A stretch of DNA of 64,000 nt, from assembly GCF_023277925.1 (NCBI RefSeq), contig NZ_CP063832.1, positions 682,001-746,000 of the forward strand. Direction: 5' to 3'. The position numbers and the translations under genes were made by a program. Origin of the DNA: Pseudomonas entomophila (GTDB lineage: Bacteria; Pseudomonadota; Gammaproteobacteria; Pseudomonadales; Pseudomonadaceae). The notes beneath the pieces are model-generated. The model saw nothing but the letters and a program-made list of their open reading frames with translations. It was not told the DNA's origin and made no database searches. Positions 17,950 to 26,704 of this stretch are shown piece by piece (position 1 is the stretch's first letter; each line of letters begins with the position of its first letter).

Positions 17950-18861
17950 TCAGGGTTCATTGCGCTGCCTGCGATAAGCGCCCGGCTGCACCCCCACCGC
18001 CTTGGCAAACGCCCGCGTAAAAGCCGCCACCGATTGATACCCCACCTGCGCCCCCACCTGCTCGACGGTATTCCCCGCCTTGAGCAACTGGCAGGCATGG
18101 CGCATGCGCAGCGCCAGCAGCACCTGCCCCGGCGACTGCCCGGCCAGTTCGTTGAAGCGCTTGAAGAACGCCGAGCGTGAAAGCCCCGCGCAGGCTGCCA
18201 TGCTCTCCAGCGTCCAGGCCTGCCCAGGCTGCTCGATCATCTGCTCCAGCAACCCGGCGAAGGCCGGCAGGCGGGCGAGGGCGACCAGGCCCCCGAGCGA
18301 GGGCCCTTCATGCACCTGCCGGCGCAGCACGTAGAGGAACAACAGGTGAGTCAGCCGTTCGAGCAGCGTGGCCGACGGTTGAGGCGCGCGCCGACACTCC
18401 GCCAGGATCAGCTCGAACAGCGCCCGTGCCGCGCTCCCGGCCGGGTCTGCGGCACGGAGCAGGATCCAGCCCGGCAGCCCCTCGACGATCAGCGTCGAAA
18501 GCCCCGTCTGGAAATGGAAGAACCCGCACACCAGCCCCACGCCATCACCCGCTTCCAGATCCAGCCCCTGCATCGTCTGGCGTGGTTGTGCGCAGGCATC
18601 GGTTGCGTTGCGGTCACTAGACAGTCGATAGCCCAGGTCACGCAGCAGGAACACCGCGTCGCCGCTTTCCAGCCGCAGCGCCTCGGGCTGGCCATCGATG
18701 TGCAGCCAGCAATGCCCCTGCACCACGAGGTGGAAACTGGCCCGGCCCATGCCCTGGGTGCTGGCATGCCAGCCACCGCAGTAGCGGCCGACATGAAACA
18801 GGCTGGCGTCGAGCTCCAGGCCTTCTAATAACCAATCGACGAGGTGGCTGGATGAAATCAT
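17950..18861 (-). CDS. AraC-family transcriptional regulator with N-terminal cupin domain
   Basis: A 303-residue regulator. The N-terminal half is a cupin-type ligand domain (SFHLVVQGHCWLHIDG, ESGDAVFLLRDLGYRL). The C-terminal 100 residues carry two helix-turn-helix motifs: MAACAGLSRSAFFKRFNE and VGAQVGYQSVAAFTRAFAKA, with PGAYRR at the end. It is divergent from the AhpD-like/flavoprotein/ABC operon across about 100 bases, making that operon the most likely target. The effector is unknown. Confidence 0.92.
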   Translation of the reverse strand: MISSSHLVDWLLEGLELDASLFHVGRYCGGWHASTQGMGRASFHLVVQGHCWLHIDGQPEALRLESGDAVFLLRDLGYRLSSDRNATDACAQPRQTMQGLDLEAGDGVGLVCGFFHFQTGLSTLIVEGLPGWILLRAADPAGSAARALFELILAECRRAPQPSATLLERLTHLLFLYVLRRQVHEGPSLGGLVALARLPAFAGLLEQMIEQPGQAWTLESMAACAGLSRSAFFKRFNELAGQSPGQVLLALRMRHACQLLKAGNTVEQVGAQVGYQSVAAFTRAFAKAVGVQPGAYRRQRNEP

Positions 18862-18963
18862 CTAATGCAAGGACTCTGGAGCAAGGAAAGGCGACTGATG
18901 AATATGGATGCTACTTCTTATAACCAACAGACTGTAGCGACCTACATCAAAGGAGACCACTCC

Positions 18964-19524
18964 ATGTCCGCGCGCATCACTTTACACAGCCTGCAGACCG
19001 CCCCGGAAGCCGCGCGTCCGTTCCTCGAGAACGCGCAGAAGAACTCAGGCTTCATCCCCAACCTGCTGGGCATCCTGGCCAACGCCCCGGCCGCCCTGGA
19101 AACCTACGTCACGGTGTCGGCGCTCAATGGCAAGTCGCAGCTGACCCTGGCCGAGCGCGAAGTGGTGCAGTTGATTGCCGCCACCCAGCACGGCTGCGAC
19201 TTCTGCGTGGCCGGCCACACAGCCGTGGCGCTGAACAAGGCCAAGTTGCCGCAAGAGGTGGTCGATGCGCTGCGCGCCCGTGGTGAATTGCCGGATGCCC
19301 GCTTCGAGACCCTGGCCGAGTTCGCCCGCGAAGTGATCGCCACCCGCGGCAATGTCAGCGATGCCACCTATCAGGCCTTCCGCGACGCTGGCTTCACCGA
19401 GGGCAATGCCCTGGAAGTGATCCTCGGTGTGAGCCTCGCAACCCTGTGCAACTTTGCTAATGTGTTCGCCCAGACGCCGCTCAACGACGAGCTGGGCAAG
19501 TACCGCTGGCAGCCTTCGGCGTAA
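18964..19524 (+). CDS. Carboxymuconolactone decarboxylase family protein (AhpD-like)
   Basis: A 186-residue helical protein with the AhpD active-site pattern HGCDFCVAGH, giving Cys78, Cys81 and His85. Family members are peroxidase partners or lyases; the paired cysteines favour a redox role. The start at 18964 has AAAGGAG nine bases upstream; an earlier in-frame ATG exists but lacks a ribosome-binding site. It is the first gene of an operon that continues with a flavoprotein and an ABC importer, so it may remove a reactive by-product of that pathway. This last point is inference. Confidence 0.9.
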   Translation: MSARITLHSLQTAPEAARPFLENAQKNSGFIPNLLGILANAPAALETYVTVSALNGKSQLTLAEREVVQLIAATQHGCDFCVAGHTAVALNKAKLPQEVVDALRARGELPDARFETLAEFAREVIATRGNVSDATYQAFRDAGFTEGNALEVILGVSLATLCNFANVFAQTPLNDELGKYRWQPSA

Positions 19525-19573
19525 TAAACCACGCCCGGTGCCGGCGTGGCCGGCGTTTCAAAGGAGTAGGGAC

Positions 19574-20638
19574 ATGCTTGATTCCGCATTTCGCCACTGG
19601 CTGGATGCCAATGCCGAGGCCATCGATCAAGGCCGGTGCGACCCGCACCTGGTCCTGGCGCACATCGCCGAGTCGCAACTGTTGCGCGTCGGCGTCGACC
19701 CAGCCCTTGGCGGCTCGGGCGGCGACGTCACCGAGGCGGTGGAAGCCATTGCCGCCATCGCCAGCCGCTCGCTGGCCGCAGCCTTCGTCTGCTGGGGGCA
19801 GCGCGCCTTCATCGAATACCTGCTGCAAAGCCAGAACCTGGCCCTGCGCGAGCGCTTGATCCCCGACCTGCTCAAGGGCGAGCTGGCCGGCGCCACGGGG
19901 TTGTCCAACGCTATGAAGTTCCTGTCCGGCATCGAGGCCCTGCAAATACGCGGTCGGCCCGAGGCGGACGGCTGGACCCTGGAAGGCCGCTTGCACTGGG
20001 TGACCAACCTGCGCAAATGCGGCTTCGTGGTGGCCGCGGCCATCGAGGACGATGCCGGTGGCCCTCCGTTCGTGGTCGCGATTCCCTCCACCGCTACTGG
20101 CCTGGAGCGTTCCGACGACCTGCAACTGATGGGGCTGCAATCGAGCAACACCGCCGCACTGGCCTTCCACCAGGTGGGGCTGGCCCGCGACTGGCTACTG
20201 CACGACAATGCCCGCGAATTCCTGCCCAAGGTACGCCCGGCGTTCCTCGCATTGCAGTGCGGTATGGCCATCGGCCTGGCACGGCGCGCCCTGGACGAGG
20301 TACAGGAGCACCTGCAAGGCCGTGGCTCGTTCCTCGAAGAGGCCCGCCTGGTGCTCAAGGAGCGCCTGGAGAACACCGTCGGTGAACTCAAGCAGGGCCT
20401 GCTTGACGGCCGCTTCCTCAAGCAGCCGGCAGCCCTGTTCAAGCTGCGCATCACCCTCGCCGAAAGCGCCGCCGACGCCGTGCAACTGGAACTGCAGGCC
20501 AGCGGTGGCAAGGCTTACCTGACGGCCTATGGCGAAGGGTTCGCCCGCCGCTGGCGCGAGTCGGCGTTCGTGCCGATCGTCACCCCGAGCCTGGTGCAAC
20601 TGCGCGCCGAGTTGCAACGCCAGGCGGCCACGGCATGA
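19574..20638 (+). CDS. Acyl-CoA dehydrogenase-like flavoprotein
   Basis: A 354-residue protein with the overall fold pattern of acyl-CoA dehydrogenases: an N-terminal helical part (LRVGVDPALGGSGGD), the middle-domain segment ATGLSNAMKF, the beta-domain region WTLEGRLHWVTNL and a C-terminal helical part. In sulfur-scavenging operons, homologues of this fold (DszC, SfnB and relatives) are FMN-dependent monooxygenases rather than dehydrogenases. Because the next three genes encode a sulfonate/nitrate-class importer, an oxygenase acting on the imported compound is plausible. A strong AAGGAG precedes the ATG. Its stop overlaps the next start (ATGA). Confidence 0.85.
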   Translation: MLDSAFRHWLDANAEAIDQGRCDPHLVLAHIAESQLLRVGVDPALGGSGGDVTEAVEAIAAIASRSLAAAFVCWGQRAFIEYLLQSQNLALRERLIPDLLKGELAGATGLSNAMKFLSGIEALQIRGRPEADGWTLEGRLHWVTNLRKCGFVVAAAIEDDAGGPPFVVAIPSTATGLERSDDLQLMGLQSSNTAALAFHQVGLARDWLLHDNAREFLPKVRPAFLALQCGMAIGLARRALDEVQEHLQGRGSFLEEARLVLKERLENTVGELKQGLLDGRFLKQPAALFKLRITLAESAADAVQLELQASGGKAYLTAYGEGFARRWRESAFVPIVTPSLVQLRAELQRQAATA

Positions 20639-21456
20639 GTGAAGCGTTGCTCGAGGCCCGGGACATCAGCCTGGGCTACCCCCGCGAGGGTGGCTGGCAG
20701 GCGGTGCTGGCGCAGTTCGACCTGACTCTGGCCGCTGGCGAGGTGGTCACCATTCTCGGCCCCAGCGGGGTGGGCAAGTCCAGCCTGCTGCGGGTGCTGG
20801 CGGGTTTGCAGCAACCACGCGCGGGCATCGTCACGCTGCATGGCGAGGCGTTGCAGGGGCCGCACCCGCGCCTGGCGGTGGCGTTCCAGGACCCGAGCCT
20901 GCTGCCCTGGCTCAGCCTGGAGAAGAACGTCGCCTTTGGCCTGGATTTCGCCCGTCAGCCCAAGCTCTCGAGCAACGAGCGCCGCGTGCGGATCGACCAT
21001 GCCATCGAAGCCGTCGGCCTGGCCCATGCGCGCGCTCAGTACCCAGCCCAGTTGTCCGGTGGCATGGCCCAGCGCACCGCGCTGGCCCGCTGCCTGGCCC
21101 GCCAACCTGAAGTGTTGCTGCTCGACGAGCCGTTCGGTGCGCTGGACGAGGTGACCCGTGCCGACATGCAGCAACTGCTGCTGCAACTGATCGCCACCCA
21201 CAACACCGCTGCCGTGCTGATCACCCACGACATCGACGAAGCCCTGTTGTTGTCCGATCGCGTGCTGCTACTGGGCGACCACCCGGCGCGCACCCTCGGC
21301 CAGTGGCGTATCGACCTGCCGCAGCCGCGCGCACAGCGGGTCGAGGAGCTGGGCGCCTTACGTATCGACATCCTGAAAACCCTACGGCGGGCAAGCCGCG
21401 TAGCCGAACCCACTCCATCCCCCTTGCCCTCGGAGGCTGTCCATGTGCATGGATGA
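20635..21456 (+). CDS. ABC transporter ATP-binding protein (nitrate/sulfonate/taurine class)
   Basis: A 273-residue ATPase. Walker A GPSGVGKSS (from about residue 42), Q loop FQDPSLLPWLS, signature LSGGMAQR (about 140) and Walker B LLLDEPFGALDE followed by ITHDIDEALLLSDRV are all present. The DPSLLPW and HDIDEAL wording is typical of SsuB/TauB/NrtD-type proteins. It is coupled by overlap to the flavoprotein upstream and shares 14 bases with the binding-protein gene downstream. Confidence 0.95.
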   Translation: MSEALLEARDISLGYPREGGWQAVLAQFDLTLAAGEVVTILGPSGVGKSSLLRVLAGLQQPRAGIVTLHGEALQGPHPRLAVAFQDPSLLPWLSLEKNVAFGLDFARQPKLSSNERRVRIDHAIEAVGLAHARAQYPAQLSGGMAQRTALARCLARQPEVLLLDEPFGALDEVTRADMQQLLLQLIATHNTAAVLITHDIDEALLLSDRVLLLGDHPARTLGQWRIDLPQPRAQRVEELGALRIDILKTLRRASRVAEPTPSPLPSEAVHVHG

Positions 21457-22648
21457 CTGCTGTTCCTCGACGTCTCGTCGCGATTTCCTTAAGTTGAGCG
21501 CCATGCTCACCGCCGCCGGTGCGTTGCCGCTGCTGTCCAGCCTGCAGGCCCGCGCCGCCGCCGAACCGGATGCGCCGGTGCGCATCGGTTACCTGCCGAT
21601 CACCGACGCCACGCCGCTGCTGGTGGCGCACAACAACGGCCTGTTCGAGGCCGAAGGCATCAAGGCCGAGCGCCCAGTGCTGTTGCGCAGTTGGGCCCAG
21701 GTGATCGAGGCGTTCATCTCCGGCCAGGTCAACGTGATCCACCTGCTGTCGCCGATGACCGTCTGGGCGCGCTACGGCAGCAAGGTGCCGGCCAAGGTCG
21801 TGGCCTGGAACCACGTCGGTGGCTCGGGCCTGACCGTGGCCCCGGACATCACCGACATGAAGCAGCTCGGCGGCAAGACCGTGGCCATCCCGTTCTGGTA
21901 TTCGATCCACAACGTGGTGCTGCAACAGATGCTCGCCGACAACGGCCTGAAGGCGGTGTCCAAGCCTGCCACCGCGCAACTGGCCGCCAACGAAGTCAAC
22001 TTGCTGGTACTGCCACCCTCGGACATGCCTCCGGCCCTGGCCAGCAAGCGCATCGCCGGCTACATCGTCGCCGAGCCGTTCAACGCCCTGGCCGAGAATC
22101 TCAAGGTCGGTCGTGTGCAGCGTTTCACCGGCGATGTCTGGCGCAACCATGCCTGCTGCGTGGTGTTCATGCATGAGCACGATCTCAACAATCGCCCCGA
22201 GTGGTCGCAGAAGGTGGTCAACGCCATCGTCAAGGCCCAGCAATGGACCCGCGAGCACCGCGCCGAGGCGGCCGCGTTGCTGTCCAAAGCTGGCCCCAAC
22301 AAGTACACCCCACACGAGCCGGCGGTGCTCACCCGGGTGCTGGCACCGTCGGCCGACGACCGCGCGGGCTATATCGCTAGTGGCGCCATCCAGCACCAGC
22401 AGTGGGATGAAAAACGCATCGACTTCCAGCCGTACCCATACCCCAGCTACACCGAGGAGCTGGTCAAGCGCCTGAAGAACACGCTGATCGAAGGCGAGAA
22501 CGGTTTCCTCGCCAATCTGGACCCGGCCCACGCCGCCCGCGACCTGGTCGACGACCGTTTCGTGCGCAACGCCATCGCTGCTGTCGGCGGCCCGGCGGCC
22601 TTCGGTATCGCCGAGAACTTCGAGCGTAGCGAGGAGTTCGCGGTCTGA
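21443..22648 (+). CDS. ABC transporter substrate-binding protein with Tat signal (NMT1/SsuA-like)
   Basis: A 401-residue periplasmic binding protein. The N-terminus carries a twin-arginine signal, SRRDFLK with Arg12 and Arg13, then a hydrophobic stretch to QARAAAEPD, so export is probably by the Tat route. The mature part begins VRIGYLPITDATPLLVAHNN, typical of the NMT1/CmpA/SsuA class that binds nitrate, bicarbonate, sulfonates or pyrimidine precursors. Three cysteines precede the twin arginines, which is unusual. The ligand cannot be read from sequence. Confidence 0.92.
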   Translation: MCMDDCCSSTSRRDFLKLSAMLTAAGALPLLSSLQARAAAEPDAPVRIGYLPITDATPLLVAHNNGLFEAEGIKAERPVLLRSWAQVIEAFISGQVNVIHLLSPMTVWARYGSKVPAKVVAWNHVGGSGLTVAPDITDMKQLGGKTVAIPFWYSIHNVVLQQMLADNGLKAVSKPATAQLAANEVNLLVLPPSDMPPALASKRIAGYIVAEPFNALAENLKVGRVQRFTGDVWRNHACCVVFMHEHDLNNRPEWSQKVVNAIVKAQQWTREHRAEAAALLSKAGPNKYTPHEPAVLTRVLAPSADDRAGYIASGAIQHQQWDEKRIDFQPYPYPSYTEELVKRLKNTLIEGENGFLANLDPAHAARDLVDDRFVRNAIAAVGGPAAFGIAENFERSEEFAV

Positions 22649-23403
22649 TGCGCAAGCACGTCGTACATGGCGCCCTGGGCCTGGCCGGCCTGGCAGCGCT
22701 GTTGTTGCTGTGGTGGCTGGGGGTGCGGGTGTTCGGCGAGGTTGACGGTTTGTCCGCGCGCTTTTCGCCCCAGGCCACCTTGCACAGCCTGGTGGAGCTG
22801 CTGGGGCAGGGCGAGGTGTACGGGCATGTCTGGGTGAGTCTCAAGCGCATCCTGGTCGGCCTGCTGCTGGCGCTGCTGATCGGTGTGCCGCTGGGGTTGC
22901 TGGTGGGCAGCTACCGGCACCTGGAGGCGGCGACCACGCCAGCGTTCCAGTTCCTGCGCATGATCTCGCCGCTGTCGTGGATGCCGGTGGTGGTGATGTT
23001 GATGGGTGTGGGCGATCAGCCGATCTACTTCCTGCTGGCGTTTGCCGCGCTGTGGCCGATCCTGCTCAACACGGCGGCGGGCGTGCGCCAGCTCGACCCA
23101 CGCTGGCTGCAGTTGAGCCGTAGCCTCAGCGCCACGCGCTGGGAGACCTTGTGCAAGGTGATCGTCCCCGGGGTGATCGGCCATGTGCTGACCGGGGTAC
23201 GCCTGGCCATCGGCATCCTGTGGATCGTGCTGGTGCCGTGCGAGATGCTCGGGGTGAGCGCGGGGCTGGGTTACTTCATTCTCGATACCCGGGATCGGCT
23301 GGCGTATTCCGAGCTGATGGCGATGGTACTGTTGATCGGCGTGCTCGGCTTCATGCTCGATGCGCTGGCACGCGGGCTGCACCGGCGTTGGGTGCATGCC
23401 TGA
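22648..23403 (+). CDS. ABC transporter permease (SsuC/TauC-like)
   Basis: A 251-residue inner-membrane permease with about six membrane segments. The EAA loop is visible as LSRSLSATRWETLCKVIVPGVIGHVLTG split across its helices (SRSLSATRWETLCKVIVPG). Its ATG overlaps the stop of the binding-protein gene (TGATG), so all three importer genes are coupled. It ends the operon; REP units follow. Confidence 0.94.
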   Translation: MRKHVVHGALGLAGLAALLLLWWLGVRVFGEVDGLSARFSPQATLHSLVELLGQGEVYGHVWVSLKRILVGLLLALLIGVPLGLLVGSYRHLEAATTPAFQFLRMISPLSWMPVVVMLMGVGDQPIYFLLAFAALWPILLNTAAGVRQLDPRWLQLSRSLSATRWETLCKVIVPGVIGHVLTGVRLAIGILWIVLVPCEMLGVSAGLGYFILDTRDRLAYSELMAMVLLIGVLGFMLDALARGLHRRWVHA

Positions 23404-23431
23404 AAATGGCCGTGGGGCGCTTTGCGCCCCT

Positions 23432-23519
23432 TTCGCCGGCAAGGCCGGCTCCTACAGGTGTGGCGCTGGTCCTGCGGGCGACGCGGGCAAGGTAGGTGCC
23501 GGCTTTACCGGCGAATAGG
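23432..23519. repeat. REP units between the permease and GNAT genes
   Basis: Two facing units, ttcgccggcaaggccggctc (23432-23451) and ggtgccggctttaccggcga (23495-23514), sit between convergent genes. The second is somewhat degenerate. Confidence 0.75.
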
Positions 23520-23534
23520 CCGCGATGTTCTCTC

Positions 23535-24221
23535 TCAATGCCGCGTAAGCCTTTGCTTCACGCAAACCCTGGCCTGCTCTGCCAGCTCATCCAGCCGTGC
23601 GTCGCGCAGCTGCTCTGCCTCCACCATCGCCTCCTCACCCTGCTGCTTGAGCAGGTACGCATGGATCTGCCGCACTTCGACGGTCTGGTAGATCGGCGCG
23701 ATGTCCAGCCGCCCGATCAGCGCCCCGCTGGCATGCCCGGTGCTGCTCATCAGTACCTGCGGCCCGGCGCTGGCCACCACTTGCAGACCCATGGCTTCGA
23801 ACCACGGTACCTGTGCGGCGAAGGCGCTCAGCTCGACGCAGCTGTAACGCGCGCGCAGGTCGTCCAGCAGAGCGCGAGCGATGCCTTGGCGGCGATGCCG
23901 GGGATCCACGGCAAGATAGGCCAGGGCACAGGCTTGCGGGTTGTCTTGTGCCGGTAGCGCCAGGGCGAAGCCCAGCAGCTGGTCCGGGGCCTCGGCGTCC
24001 AGCGCCAGGGTCAGCTCCACGGCCAGGCCACGGGTGCCGTCCAGGGCCATCAGGTATTGGTGCACCTCCAACCCCACGCCGTACTGGTACAGCGGGTAGA
24101 GCGGGTTGTCCGCGCTGATGGCGACACTGCTGAGCTGGCCGACATGGTCGATCACCAGCTGGCGGATCTGGTTCTGGAAGGATTCGGGCGGCACGCCGTC
24201 GAGGCGGCGGAGGATGAACAT
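23535..24221 (-). CDS. GNAT family N-acetyltransferase
   Basis: A 228-residue protein with the acetyl-CoA-binding core of the GNAT fold: ALAYLAVDPRHRRQGIARAL supplies the R-x-x-G-x-A loop, and VPWFEAMGLQVVA gives the usual late strand. The acceptor substrate is unknown. The C-terminal 45 residues are an extra helical, charged extension. It is convergent with the importer operon and upstream of a REP pair. Confidence 0.88.
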   Translation of the reverse strand: MFILRRLDGVPPESFQNQIRQLVIDHVGQLSSVAISADNPLYPLYQYGVGLEVHQYLMALDGTRGLAVELTLALDAEAPDQLLGFALALPAQDNPQACALAYLAVDPRHRRQGIARALLDDLRARYSCVELSAFAAQVPWFEAMGLQVVASAGPQVLMSSTGHASGALIGRLDIAPIYQTVEVRQIHAYLLKQQGEEAMVEAEQLRDARLDELAEQARVCVKQRLTRH

Positions 24222-24281
24222 CGCGGGCAGGGCTCCGGTTGGAACGTGACGAAGCTGCCATTCTACCCGCTATGTAGCCAG

Positions 24282-24366
24282 GTGTAGGAGCCGGCTTTGC
24301 CGGCGACGCAAGGCGCAGCCTTGCCCGCTGTCAAAGCGGCTCGCCAGCAAGGCTGGCGCCTACAGG
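24282..24366. repeat. REP pair; second unit contains the argC stop codon
   Basis: Facing units gtgtaggagccggctttgcc (24282-24301) and tcgccagcaaggctggcgcc (24341-24360) plus tacagg. The argC TAG stop (24360-24362 on the minus strand) falls inside the second unit, so the REP supplies the end of the gene. Confidence 0.78.
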
Positions 24367-25286
24367 GCGGCCAGCATCAGGTCGAGGTTCTGTACCGCAG
24401 CACCCGAGGCGCCCTTGCCCAGGTTGTCGAACACGGCGGTCAGCAGCACCTGGCCATGCTCGGGGTTGGCGTACAGGGCCAGGCGCAGGTCGTTGCTGTC
24501 GTTCAGCGCCTGTGGGTCCAGCGCGGTGGCCGGGCCGTGCTGATGCAGCGGCATGACCTGCACATGGCGGGCGCCCTGGTAGTGCTGTTCCAGGCAGGCC
24601 TGCAACTGTTCTGCTGCAACCCCCGGAAGCAGGCGCAACTGCAGCGGGATGCTCAGCACGATGCCCTGGCGGTAGGCGCCGTAGCCCGGCACGAACACCG
24701 GGCGCGCGCTGAGCCCGGCGTGCTGCTGGATCTCCGGCACATGCTTGTGCGCCAGCTCCAGGCCATACAACTGCAGCGTCGGCAGGTAGTCTTCGCTCGG
24801 CTGTTCATGGCGTTCGACTGCGGCGCGGCCGCCACCGGAGTAGCCGGAGATGGCGTGGATGCTCAGCGGGTAGTCCGCAGGCAGCAACCCAGCCTCGACC
24901 AGCGGGTGCAGCAAGGCGATGGCGCCGGTGGGGTAGCAGCCGGGGTTGCTCACCCGCTTGGCCTGGGCGATGCGCTCGGCTTGCTGGGCGTGCAGCTCCG
25001 GCAGGCCGTAGACCCAACCCGGGCTGGTACGGTGGGCGGAGCTGGCGTCGATCACCCGCACCGCCGGGTTGTGGATCGTCGCCACGGCGTCGCGGGCGGC
25101 GTCATCGGGCAGGCAGAGCAGGGCGATGTCGGCACTGTTGATGGCCTCGGCGCGGCGCGCCGGGTCCTTGCGGTCGGCGTCGGGCAGGGTAAGCAGGCGC
25201 AGGTCCTGGCGGCCGTTGAGGCGGGCGTGGATCTGCAGGCCGGTGGTGCCTTGGTCGCCGTCGATGAAGACGAGTGGCTGGTGCAT
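24360..25286 (-). CDS. argC: N-acetyl-gamma-glutamyl-phosphate reductase (type 2)
   Basis: ArgC reduces N-acetyl-glutamyl phosphate to the semialdehyde in arginine biosynthesis, using NADPH. The 308-residue length and the N-terminal [18 protein letters not shown] mark the short type-2 family. The catalytic cysteine is Cys117 in [31 protein letters not shown] and ISGYSGGGR are further family motifs. The start at 25286 is chosen because the family begins with this sequence; an in-frame ATG 27 codons upstream lacks support. The gene is divergent from a LysR regulator across about 160 bases. Confidence 0.94.
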   Translation of the reverse strand: MHQPLVFIDGDQGTTGLQIHARLNGRQDLRLLTLPDADRKDPARRAEAINSADIALLCLPDDAARDAVATIHNPAVRVIDASSAHRTSPGWVYGLPELHAQQAERIAQAKRVSNPGCYPTGAIALLHPLVEAGLLPADYPLSIHAISGYSGGGRAAVERHEQPSEDYLPTLQLYGLELAHKHVPEIQQHAGLSARPVFVPGYGAYRQGIVLSIPLQLRLLPGVAAEQLQACLEQHYQGARHVQVMPLHQHGPATALDPQALNDSNDLRLALYANPEHGQVLLTAVFDNLGKGASGAAVQNLDLMLAAL

Positions 25287-25444
25287 GGCGGGTGTCCGTA
25301 GGGAAGGAGTAGGGAATATCCTCGCCTGCGGCTGGATGAAAGAAAATTTGCATATCATGATGTTCAAGTTCAGAAAAAATGAATAATTTTGAAACCGGCC
25401 CAGCCCTCTGTAGGCGCGGTGTCATTCACCAAACGCGAGACCCC

Positions 25445-26326
25445 ATGCGAGAAATCAGCCTCGACCGCCTGCGCACCCTGGTGGTGATCGCCGACCTCGG
25501 CTCGTTCGCCGACGCTGCCCGCCAGCTCAACCTGGCGCCGCCGACCATCAGCCTGCATGTCGCCGAACTGGAGGCACGGATCGGCGCGCCATTGCTCACC
25601 CGTACCCGGGGCCAAGTGCGGCCCACCGCCGTCGGCGAGACGTTGCTGGCCCGCGCCCGACGTTTGCTGGCTGACGCCGACCAGGCGTTGGACGAGGTGC
25701 GTCGGCAGGTCGAGGGCCTGACCGGCCGGGTGCGTCTGGGCGCTTCGACCGGTGCCATCGCCCACTTGCTGCCCCAGGCTCTGGAAGCCTTGCGCGTGGA
25801 TCACCCAGGGATCGACGTGCAGGTCCAGGTACTCACCTCGCAAGCTTCGCTGGCGCGCCTGCGCGAGGGCACCCTGGACATCGGCCTGGTGGCGTTGCCT
25901 CAGGTGGCGGGCAAAGGGCTGCAGGTCACCCCCTGGCGACGCGACCCGATCATGGCCTACGTACCCGCCGACTGGCGGCCACCGGCGCGGGTCACGCCGG
26001 GCTGGCTGGCCGGGCGGGCGTTGATCCTCAACGACAGCACCACGCAGTTGTCGCGGGTGACGTCGGAGTGGTTCGCGGCTGCCGGGCTGTACCCCGAGCC
26101 GCGCATCGAATTGAACTACAACGATGCGATCAAGAGCCTGGTGGCGGCAGGGTACGGGGCGACGCTGCTGCCCCAGGAGGGCGAGGTGCAGCAGCACAAC
26201 CCGCGGATTGCGCAACGGCCGTTGCGGCCGGGGTTGTGGCGGCAGTTGGGGATCGCCTGCCGCGAAGGTGAGGTGGAACGGGCGACGGGCCATGTGCTGG
26301 CTGCACTGCAGAGGTTGCGCCAGTAG
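25445..26326 (+). CDS. LysR-family transcriptional regulator, divergent from argC
   Basis: A 293-residue regulator with helix-turn-helix LRTLVVIADLGSFADAARQL and PTISLHVAELEARIG, and a type-2 periplasmic-binding fold effector domain (VRLGASTGAIAHLLP onward). LysR regulators often control the divergent gene, here argC, though this is not shown. An in-frame ATG at 25379 would add 22 residues without homology to the family, so the ATG at 25445 is preferred. Confidence 0.92.
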   Translation: MREISLDRLRTLVVIADLGSFADAARQLNLAPPTISLHVAELEARIGAPLLTRTRGQVRPTAVGETLLARARRLLADADQALDEVRRQVEGLTGRVRLGASTGAIAHLLPQALEALRVDHPGIDVQVQVLTSQASLARLREGTLDIGLVALPQVAGKGLQVTPWRRDPIMAYVPADWRPPARVTPGWLAGRALILNDSTTQLSRVTSEWFAAAGLYPEPRIELNYNDAIKSLVAAGYGATLLPQEGEVQQHNPRIAQRPLRPGLWRQLGIACREGEVERATGHVLAALQRLRQ

Positions 26327-26328
26327 TC

Positions 26329-26403
26329 GTGGGTGCGGGCTTGCCCCGCGATGCACGTGCGCGGGGCATGGTAAGTGTTTGCGGGGCAAGCCCGCTCCCA
26401 CAG
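26329..26403. repeat. REP pair downstream of the LysR gene
   Basis: Facing units gtgggtgcgggcttgccccg (26329-26348) and cggggcaagcccgctcccac (26382-26401) form a doublet two bases after the stop codon. The foot here is ctcccac instead of ctcctac. Confidence 0.78.
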
Positions 26404-26417
26404 AGGCCGGCACGCCG

Positions 26418-26519
26418 TCAGGTTGTTCGTTCACGCCGACGCAGCGCCGTCACCGTCTTGCCTAGCACTGCCCAGTTATCGGTGGGCACCGCTTCGATCA
26501 CCACGAAGGTACTGGCCGG
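26418..26519 (-). pseudogene. C-terminal remnant of an unidentified gene
   Basis: The minus strand reads PASTFVVIEAVPTDNWAVLG and ends KTVTALRRRERTT before a TGA stop, with typical codon use but no start. The wording resembles the last third of a RidA-like or similar small enzyme. The frame meets the unrelated plus-strand remnant at about 26517, which suggests a deletion joining two gene ends. Confidence 0.45.
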
Positions 26520-26635
26520 CCTGCCACGCGTTGCTCAAGGAGACGAAGGGAGCACAGGCCAAGGGTGACATGGAGACCTGCATGAGCCAGGCCGACCGTG
26601 CCAAGACCATTTACAACAAGGCGCGCGGCAAGTAG
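26516..26635 (+). pseudogene. C-terminal remnant of a small exported protein gene
   Basis: The plus strand reads PACHALLKETKGAQAKGD, then METCMSQADRAKTIYNKARGK and a TAG stop. There is no start codon with a ribosome-binding site and no signal peptide. It looks like the C-terminal end of a small cysteine-containing periplasmic protein. It abuts the minus-strand remnant, so both are probably products of one deletion. Confidence 0.4.
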
Positions 26636-26704
26636 CCAACGGTAATTTCCGAAGGCGGTCAGGTCTCGTGTAAGCTCGCGCCCGACCTTCCACGAGACCG
26701 CCGC

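Noticed and set aside
19481..20170. Antisense gene overlapping the flavoprotein gene
   Set aside because: Low-complexity translation with no motif; mirror of the real gene.
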